This document shows, in pieces, positions 59,701 through 64,000 of a stretch of 64,000 nt of DNA (positions are counted from its first letter, which is position 1; each line of letters starts with the position of its first letter). The DNA is from Bacteroidales bacterium. Lineage in GTDB: Bacteria; Bacteroidota; Bacteroidia; Bacteroidales; F082. A program made the translations under genes and the position numbers. The notes beneath the pieces are model-generated. The model did no database searches and was not told the origin of the DNA. It saw nothing but the letters and a program-made list of their open reading frames with translations. Location: positions 62,001 through 126,000 of the forward strand of contig JAEFAE010000001.1 in the NCBI GenBank assembly GCA_016291135.1, given 5' to 3'.

Positions 59701-59878
59701 CGGCTCTGTCCTAGTGGACTGGCAATCGAAAAGCGACATCATCGGCCGTTTGAAAATCGAACTGGAAGACGAGCTTATCGACAACATCAAACGCAAATAC
59801 GGCTTGAATTTCGCATTCAGCGATATGGACATCATCATTGACGGCTGCGTCGACGTGGCAAAAATCTGGATCCGATGA
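56726..59878 (+). CDS. hsdR: Type I restriction endonuclease/translocase subunit
   Basis: DNA translocase and nuclease subunit of the type I enzyme. The 1050 residues contain an N-terminal PD-(D/E)xK nuclease domain, RPDIVLFVNGIPLVIIECKR (Asp154, Glu168, Lys170). The SF2 motor follows: Walker A VVWHTQGSGKSLTMVMLAQK (about 317-336), DEAH box ILIDEAHRSQYKEL (about 419-432), and motif VI ARVNRTCEGKDYGYIIDY. The C-terminal helical domain binds HsdM. Length and order are those of active HsdR. Composition is closer to the host chromosome than that of the STAND and AlbA_2 genes. It overlaps the metallopeptidase gene by ATGA. Confidence 0.96.
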   Translation: MDRISFKENDISQKPALELLQKLGYQYLSPEEALELRGGKTSNVLLEEVLRRQLRALNSIRIGSHSEARFSEQNIENGVIAMRNVPMEGGYLNGNEAVYNMLTLGKAFEQSIDGDKKSYTMRYIDWQHPENNVYHVTEEFAVTRSGSSDTYRPDIVLFVNGIPLVIIECKRPDIKGAEEQAVSQHLRNQKDDGIRSLYVYSALLLSIGNSFGSYATTGSAAQFWSKWHEMFINKEAEMAYHKRLLELVNEGREEMRAPTLQDEYLYNLCRPERLLELIFHFTIFDAGIKKLARYQQFFTVKETVERVKTIEAGHRNGGVVWHTQGSGKSLTMVMLAQKIAQEPSIHNPRIALVTDRTDLDDQITKTFRKCGKQVENATTGKRLVELLESNTDAVITTVINKFATAIKKIKQPLTDPNIFILIDEAHRSQYKELAIQMNRVLPNACKIAFTGTPLMKKDKNTALTFGGIIKPVYTVKQAVDDKAVVPLLYEGRLSPQTVSEGPIDNFFSQACEDLTYEQSTDLKKKFSRTDILNQTEQRIYSIASDISDHYSKNWQGTGFKAMLVTPIKRVAILYKKYLDKIGKVSSEVLITAPDDREGEEIAYGGTPQEVKAFWKQMMDEHGTPAKYQENLISRFKNQEFPEIMIVVDKLLTGFDEPKVAIMYLDRNLKGHTLLQAVARVNRTCEGKDYGYIIDYYGVLRELDDALSIYSEYDEDDREVFRDTLVPVIDKIAELPQRYNDLWDMFKTIPNKRDLEAYAQSLRLEDRRHEFYDRLTAYSSVLQLALSTMEFHENTDEKTIQRYKDDLNMFAKLRTAVQLRYSDTVDYKKYEARIEKLINHHVESDAVRVITNLVNIFDKENFKKEVDSIVGTAAKADTIATRTSKYIRENMDSDPAFYKKFSQLIKEAIELYEQGRLTDNEYLEKMMQYKEDVLNHTDSELPSELEHNNAAKAYFGIALENYKRLFPDMPVRDMALETTRAFDEIIRKTVIVDGSVLVDWQSKSDIIGRLKIELEDELIDNIKRKYGLNFAFSDMDIIIDGCVDVAKIWIR

Positions 59879-60573
59879 CAAAAGACAGCATTCAATACGG
59901 CACCACTCTCATCGAATATGACATCGAATTTGTCGACCGAAAAACACTTGGCATCAAAGTGCTTCCCGATGGCGCCGTTTCCTTGAACGCGCCTATCAAT
60001 GCAACGCTTGATGACATCCGCAACAAAGTGCATCACAGAGCCGCTTGGATCCTTCGTCAGAAGCGCTATTTTGAATCTTTTGGCACTCCGACTACCGAAA
60101 GACAATACATCAGTGGCGAGTCGCATCTCTATCTGGGACGGCAATATATGTTGAAAATCAAGGAAGGGAGGAGCAATGTGGTGCATTACCAAAACAACAT
60201 CCTAGAGGTTGTATGCCAAAACAAAAAAGAAGCTGCTAAAGTGTTACAACTTTGGTATCTGGAACGGGCACAGATCAAGTTTCCGGAATATGCCAAGCCC
60301 ATTATTGAGCAATTTGTCGCATACGGAGTGCAGCCGAAAAGAATAGGCATAAGAAAGATGGAAAAACGATGGGGGTATTGCACTACTGACGGCAACATCT
60401 ACTTGAATCCCAGACTGATCTGCGCTCCAAGATGCTGTATCGAATACGTCATCACTCATGAACTTTGCCATTTGGTGCATCGCAATCATAACAAAGAATT
60501 CTATACCCTATTGAGCAAAGAAATGCCTCATTGGGAAAAATGGAAAGCTAAACTTGAACGATTAATGAATTAA
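59875..60573 (+). CDS. YgjP-like metallopeptidase (DUF45/M48-type)
   Basis: A 232-residue protein with the zinc motif YVITHELCHLVHRNHNKEFY (HELCH at about 199-203) and the upstream signature KRWGYCTTDGNIYLNPRLIC. YgjP-type proteins frequently accompany type I restriction genes as the last cistron. Their substrate is unknown; a protease or a structural partner is possible. Coupling to hsdR by a 4-base overlap supports a role with the RM complex. It is the last gene of the island by overlap, with the next ATG 8 bases after its stop. Confidence 0.9.
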   Translation: MTKDSIQYGTTLIEYDIEFVDRKTLGIKVLPDGAVSLNAPINATLDDIRNKVHHRAAWILRQKRYFESFGTPTTERQYISGESHLYLGRQYMLKIKEGRSNVVHYQNNILEVVCQNKKEAAKVLQLWYLERAQIKFPEYAKPIIEQFVAYGVQPKRIGIRKMEKRWGYCTTDGNIYLNPRLICAPRCCIEYVITHELCHLVHRNHNKEFYTLLSKEMPHWEKWKAKLERLMN

Positions 60574-60580
60574 GAAGAAT

Positions 60581-62161
60581 ATGGAAACCACCGTAAAAAA
60601 CCCCTTAGTGATCCGCTGCGAATACTGCGGCGGCGACCAGAGCTACGACATCGTCAAGCAGAAATATTGCTGCGCCCACTGCGGTGCGGAGGCCAATGCC
60701 GCCGAGAAAAAGGCCGAATACCACCGCTGGAAAAGCATCCGGCATGAAGCCGTCTTGCAGGACGTCGCCAAGGTCAAGACCTTCTCCTGTCCCAGCTGCG
60801 GCGCCCAGACCATGGCCACCGGCGACGACGTCTCGGCGCAATGCCCCTTCTGCCAAAACACCATGATCGACACGGCGTTCGCCGGCAACGACCTGCCCGA
60901 GGTGATCCTGCCTTTCAAGTTAAGCAAGCAAGAGGCCCTAGACCAGCTGAAGGCTTGGCTCTCGGCCAACAAAGGCAACCCCGCCGCCAAGTTGATCGAG
61001 AAGAACCTCCACCGTTTCACGGGATGTTACCTCCCCTACCATATCGTCCGTGGCGGCTACAACGGGGATCTGGCCATCAACCTGCAGGATGGATCGGCCG
61101 CCCATTATCCCTTCCGGGCTTACCTGAGCCACACCGCGGTGAACGCTTCCAAAGACTGGGACAACCTGTTCCTTGACGGCATCGAGCCTTTCGACTTCGA
61201 CGAGGCACGGGCATTCGACTTCGGCTTCCTGAACCACCAGAACGCCAAAATCCAGAATGTGGTGGGCAAGGCGCTAAACAACCGCATCACCCAGGAGACG
61301 CAGTCCGAGTTGTACCAGGACCTGTCAAAAAAGGTGCGCACCAAGGAGATGACCGTCTATCTCAACGAAAACGAAAACGAGTCCATCCCGGCGTTGATGC
61401 CCGTGTATCTGGTGAAATGCAAGGACGGGGTCGCCGCCGCAGTGAACGGTCAGACCGGCAAGGTCTCCATCGCCACAGGGAAAAAGAAGAATCTCACCCG
61501 TCTCTGGTGGCTTTGGCCTACCCTGGCTACTTTAGTGGTCGGCCTGGTGTCCTGGTTGTGGATTGGAGAGGCGATGGCCGCCGGGGGCATTGCCCTGGTG
61601 TTTGGCATGGTCTTCTTTGCCGTCGCCCATAACCGCCACCATGCGGAGATCATCGACGAAGTGATCACCAACCCAAAAACCAAAGCGAGCCACAACGACA
61701 CCCGGACGGAGTTCTTTGCCGACTTTGGACGGGGTCCCGTCCCCGCCGAGTTGAAGTTCTTCACCTTCTGGCGAATCGCCAAGCTCGTCATCGGGATGTT
61801 GCTCCTCACCTTCCTTCCGGTGCTGATCGCCATACCGATACAACTCCTCAGGGGGCAGCCCCTCTCCGCCCTCCATATCGGCTACGGGGCGGCTTGGTAC
61901 ATCGTCCCGGTGTTCATGGCCATCGTGTTGGCGGGCGGTGCGGGCAAGGCCATGATGTACGGCGAACCGTTGTATTTCGAGAAACAACCCAATGGAAAAC
62001 GGGTGCGGCGGCGACTGCCTTCCCAGAAAAAGTTCTCGCTCAAGCAGCTGCTTCCTCGGCTTAAAAACATAGAATCCACCCAAGGAACAGGGAAAACCAT
62101 AGGATGCGCCATTGCCATCGTCCTCTTCCTGCTGATTGGCAGTGTAGCCGCCATGTTATAA
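60581..62161 (+). CDS. Zinc-ribbon membrane protein
   Basis: A 526-residue protein with two N-terminal zinc ribbons: IRCEYCGGDQSYDIVKQKYC (CxxC ... CxxC ending CCAHCGA, about 10-36) and FSCPSCGAQTMATGDDVSAQ ending CPFCQ (about 64-92). A soluble domain follows (about 100-300) with LHRFTGCYLPYHIVRGGYNG. Four hydrophobic segments lie after residue 305 (LWWLWPTLATLVVGLVSWLW; MLLLTFLPVLIAIPIQLL; YIVPVFMAIVLAGGAGKAM; CAIAIVLFLLIGSVAAML). Base composition is host-like and high GC. It may be a chromosomal gene truncated into the same transcript by its 8-base distance from the island. The function is unknown. Confidence 0.8.
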   Translation: METTVKNPLVIRCEYCGGDQSYDIVKQKYCCAHCGAEANAAEKKAEYHRWKSIRHEAVLQDVAKVKTFSCPSCGAQTMATGDDVSAQCPFCQNTMIDTAFAGNDLPEVILPFKLSKQEALDQLKAWLSANKGNPAAKLIEKNLHRFTGCYLPYHIVRGGYNGDLAINLQDGSAAHYPFRAYLSHTAVNASKDWDNLFLDGIEPFDFDEARAFDFGFLNHQNAKIQNVVGKALNNRITQETQSELYQDLSKKVRTKEMTVYLNENENESIPALMPVYLVKCKDGVAAAVNGQTGKVSIATGKKKNLTRLWWLWPTLATLVVGLVSWLWIGEAMAAGGIALVFGMVFFAVAHNRHHAEIIDEVITNPKTKASHNDTRTEFFADFGRGPVPAELKFFTFWRIAKLVIGMLLLTFLPVLIAIPIQLLRGQPLSALHIGYGAAWYIVPVFMAIVLAGGAGKAMMYGEPLYFEKQPNGKRVRRRLPSQKKFSLKQLLPRLKNIESTQGTGKTIGCAIAIVLFLLIGSVAAML

Positions 62162-62174
62162 ATGGGGAACCGTT

Positions 62175-62930
62175 TTAAAGCAGCCTCATGAGCTCGCTGA
62201 TGATGGCCCGTGAATAGGCGTTGGCCACCTCCACGATGAACTTGTTGAAGTCGATGCGGGCGTTGTGGTCCGCCGTGTCGCTGATGGTACGGATCACCGT
62301 GAACGGCACGCCGAACTCCAGGCAGACCTGCGCCACGGCGGCCCCTTCCATCTCGACACACTGAATCCCAGGCAGGAAACCAAGGATCTCCTCCCGTTTC
62401 TCATCGCTGTTGATGAACTGGTCGCCCGAAGCGATGTCGCCATAAACCAACTTGGGCGCTAGGTTGAAGTCCTTGACCGCCTGCTCGCCCACCATCTTCT
62501 CCACGCCCCGTTCCAGCAAGTTCGTGACCGCCTTACCGGCCAACTCCGTAAGTACCGGATCGCTGTCCACATAGATGCGGTTGAGCAGCGGAAGTTCGAA
62601 ACGCGAGATCATGGGACGGGCATCCAAGTCGTGCTGGACCAGCCGTTTGGAGATGACGATATCGCCCACTTTCAAGCCATCCGCCAAGGCACCGGCCGTC
62701 CCAATGAAGAACAGATCGGTCACGCCAAACTCCTGGACCATCAACGTAGCGGTGATGGTGGCAGCTACTTTGCCCCACTTGGAGAAAGCCACCACACAGG
62801 CGATGCCGTTGATCTTGCCCACGACGAACTCGCGGTTCCCCATGGTGACAACGGTTTTGTTTTGCAAGAGGGCTTTCACCTCGTCAATCTCCTGGGCCAT
62901 CGCACCCAAAATGCCAATCGTACGATCCAT
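62175..62930 (-). CDS. mtnN: 5'-methylthioadenosine/S-adenosylhomocysteine nucleosidase
   Basis: Hydrolyses MTA and SAH to adenine and the thioribose product, clearing SAM by-products. The 251-residue protein begins MDRTIGILGAMAQEIDEVKA with the acid Glu of MTAN. It shows VTDLFFIGTAGALADGLKVG, QCVEMEGAAVAQVCLEFGVP (substrate Met-Glu) and TISDTADHNARIDFNKF (catalytic Asp). The ATG at 62930 is the family start. Its promoter is at 62952-62959. Confidence 0.93.
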   Translation of the reverse strand: MDRTIGILGAMAQEIDEVKALLQNKTVVTMGNREFVVGKINGIACVVAFSKWGKVAATITATLMVQEFGVTDLFFIGTAGALADGLKVGDIVISKRLVQHDLDARPMISRFELPLLNRIYVDSDPVLTELAGKAVTNLLERGVEKMVGEQAVKDFNLAPKLVYGDIASGDQFINSDEKREEILGFLPGIQCVEMEGAAVAQVCLEFGVPFTVIRTISDTADHNARIDFNKFIVEVANAYSRAIISELMRLL

Positions 62931-62951
62931 GATATTTCTATTTTGAACATG

Positions 62952-62959
62952 CAAAACTA
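62952..62959 (-). promoter_or_regulatory. Bacteroidota -7 element for mtnN
   Basis: On the minus strand this reads TAGTTTTG, a perfect match, 21 bases before the ATG at 62930. Confidence 0.55.
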
Positions 62960-62971
62960 CACGAAAAAACC

Positions 62972-62979
62972 TATCTTTG
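62972..62979 (+). promoter_or_regulatory. Bacteroidota -7 element for the LOG-family gene
   Basis: TATCTTTG, a perfect match, 16 bases before the ATG at 62996. Confidence 0.6.
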
Positions 62980-62995
62980 CAAAAATTTACCCTTT

Positions 62996-63595
62996 ATGAA
63001 GAAGATCTGTATCTTTTGTGGCAGCAGCATGGGCTTTGATCCCGTGTATCGCGAGAAGGCCACCGAGCTGGGACATGCCATGGCCGACCGCGATTGCGAG
63101 CTGTTGTATGGTGGAGGCAGTGTAGGATTGATGAAAATCATCGCCGACGTGATGATGGAGCGGAAATGCAAGGTCATCGGCACCATCACCAGCCATCTAA
63201 TGGACATGGAGGTCGGCTACAACGACATCGACGAGCTCATCGTAGTGGATTCGATGGCCGAGCGGAAAAAACTCCTGGAGGATATGGCCGACGGCTTCAT
63301 TGCCATGCCAGGCGGACTGGGCACCATGGACGAGTTCTTCGAAGCCTTTGTGCTGAGCCAGCTACGGGTCTTCGACAAGCCCGTGGCGCTCTATAACGTG
63401 AACGGCTTCTACGACGACATCATCCGGTTCATCGACCATTCCGCCAAGGAAGGTTTCATCCGGAAAGAACATGCCTATAACCTCATCGTCGATGACGACC
63501 CGAAAGCGCTGCTGGAGAAGATGGAGCGGTTTCAGCCGACCGACGTGAAGAAGTGGGTCGTGGAGATTAAGGAACAAGTGCAAAACGGAAAATAA
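62996..63595 (+). CDS. LOG-family nucleotide phosphoribohydrolase-like protein
   Basis: A 199-residue Rossmann-fold protein of the LOG/TIGR00730 family; members release the base from cytokinin-type N6-substituted AMP or hydrolyse AMP-like nucleotides. Motifs seen are KICIFCGSSMGFDPVYREKA, LYGGGSVGLMKIIADVMM, and the active-site PGGLGTMDEFFEAFVLSQL (PGGxGTxxE, about 102-112). No signal or membrane segment. The exact substrate in bacteria is unsettled. Confidence 0.92.
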   Translation: MKKICIFCGSSMGFDPVYREKATELGHAMADRDCELLYGGGSVGLMKIIADVMMERKCKVIGTITSHLMDMEVGYNDIDELIVVDSMAERKKLLEDMADGFIAMPGGLGTMDEFFEAFVLSQLRVFDKPVALYNVNGFYDDIIRFIDHSAKEGFIRKEHAYNLIVDDDPKALLEKMERFQPTDVKKWVVEIKEQVQNGK

Positions 63596-63643
63596 ATCTT
63601 GAAATCAGAAATCTTGAAATTAGAAATCCAGAAATCTTGAAAT
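63594..63643 (+). repeat. Three copies of AAATCTTGAAAT
   Basis: The 12-base word AAATCTTGAAAT occurs exactly at 63594-63605, 63609-63620 and 63632-63643. It fills the gap between the LOG stop and the kinase start. Spacing is 15 and 23 bases, so the array is not strictly periodic. Confidence 0.85.
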
Positions 63644-63648
63644 AAAAA

Positions 63649-64000
63649 ATGATCATCATTGGCATTACGGGGACGCTGGGCGCTGGGAAGGGCACCATCG
63701 TCGATTATCTGGTGAAAGAAAGAGGGTTCGTACATTATTCGGTACGGGCTTTTATCGCCGAGGAGATTGAAAAGAAAGGACAGGAAGTGAATCGCGACAC
63801 GCTGACCGCCATGGGCAACGAGCTACGCGCCAACCATTGTCCGAGTTACATCACCGACCAGCTCTTTGAGCGGGCCAAGGCCAACGGCAAGAACGCCGTC
63901 ATCGAGAGCGTGCGTACCCCGGGCGAGATCGCCTCGCTCCGTCAGAAAGGGGAGTTCTACCTCTTCGCCGTCGATGCCGACCGCAAGATCCGCTACGACC
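63649..64000 (+). CDS. P-loop nucleotide kinase-like protein, 3' end outside window
   Basis: Partial gene; 117 codons are visible. The frame starts MIIIGITGTLGAGKGTIVDY, with P-loop GTLGAGKG, and continues KERGFVHYSVRAFIAEEIEK, MGNELRANHCPSYI, IESVRTPGEIASLRQKG and FYLFAVDADRKIRYD. This matches the N-terminal part of dephospho-CoA-kinase-like/adenylate-kinase-like proteins that in Bacteroidota are often fused to a C-terminal dCMP-deaminase-like domain. The fusion cannot be checked because the window ends. The start ATG at 63649 follows the AAATCTTGAAAT repeats by 5 bases. Confidence 0.8.
   Translation, partial: MIIIGITGTLGAGKGTIVDYLVKERGFVHYSVRAFIAEEIEKKGQEVNRDTLTAMGNELRANHCPSYITDQLFERAKANGKNAVIESVRTPGEIASLRQKGEFYLFAVDADRKIRYD

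Noticed and set aside
46269-62174. Prophage or integrative element
   Set aside because: No integrase, transposase, structural or replication genes and no tRNA or long direct repeat were seen at the edges. The region is better described as a defence island.

Overview
This 64-kb window looks like chromosomal DNA of a GC-rich Bacteroidota, most likely order Bacteroidales. Three secreted proteins end in type IX secretion (T9SS) C-terminal sorting domains. At least sixteen genes are preceded by the Bacteroidota -7 promoter element TAnnTTTG instead of a sigma70 -10 box. A complete MoxR/Bat aerotolerance operon, a DUF6029 beta-barrel gene and a PASTA/RluD/Ddl neighbourhood point the same way. The genus cannot be read from the sequence.

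Layout. 0-15 kb is mostly housekeeping: pyrE (5' end outside the window), birA, a small T9SS cargo coupled to folE, an UshA-like phosphatase, a coiled-coil gene with zapA, a candidate 6S RNA, rny, an XRE regulator with a small membrane protein, an OPT transporter, pyrH, a GT-C glycosyltransferase, frr and ddl. 14-28 kb holds a PASTA protein, a T9SS cargo, rluD, a MerR regulator with an M23 peptidase, alaS, rdgB, ung, a tiny lipoprotein with an outer-membrane protein, and a 979-residue beta-propeller T9SS cargo. 27.7-37.1 kb is the bat operon on the minus strand (MoxR, DUF58, a signal-peptide/one-TM protein, BatA, BatB, BatC, BatD, BatE). Its BatC carries four extra InlB-like repeats. 37-46 kb contains lysC, two small exported proteins, trmO, a TlpA/DUF6029/Omp28 export cluster, manA and an M20 amidohydrolase.

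46.3-60.6 kb is an accessory defence island on the plus strand. Its order is: single-TRD half HsdS, HsdM, Fic protein, full HsdS, a 1257-residue TIR-like/STAND NTPase protein, the wreck of an AlbA_2-type gene, an intact AlbA_2/ATPase protein, a 12-bp tandem array, HsdR, and a YgjP-like metallopeptidase. The genes overlap or nearly abut, and one promoter precedes the half HsdS, so the NLR-like protein and the Fic protein probably ride in the same transcript as the restriction-modification core. HsdM and HsdR have GC content close to the flanking chromosome. The half-S gene, Fic, both HsdS target-recognition domains, the STAND gene and the AlbA_2 gene are visibly AT-richer, so the island looks like a conserved RM chassis with exchangeable cargo. 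I see no integrase, tRNA or obvious att repeat at its edges.

60.6-64 kb returns to chromosomal genes: a zinc-ribbon membrane protein, an MTA/SAH nucleosidase, a LOG-family protein and the start of a P-loop kinase.

The best candidate for an unusual system is the TIR-like/STAND gene (51049-54822) embedded between HsdS and HsdR. Functional assignments rest on motifs read by eye; no database search was run.
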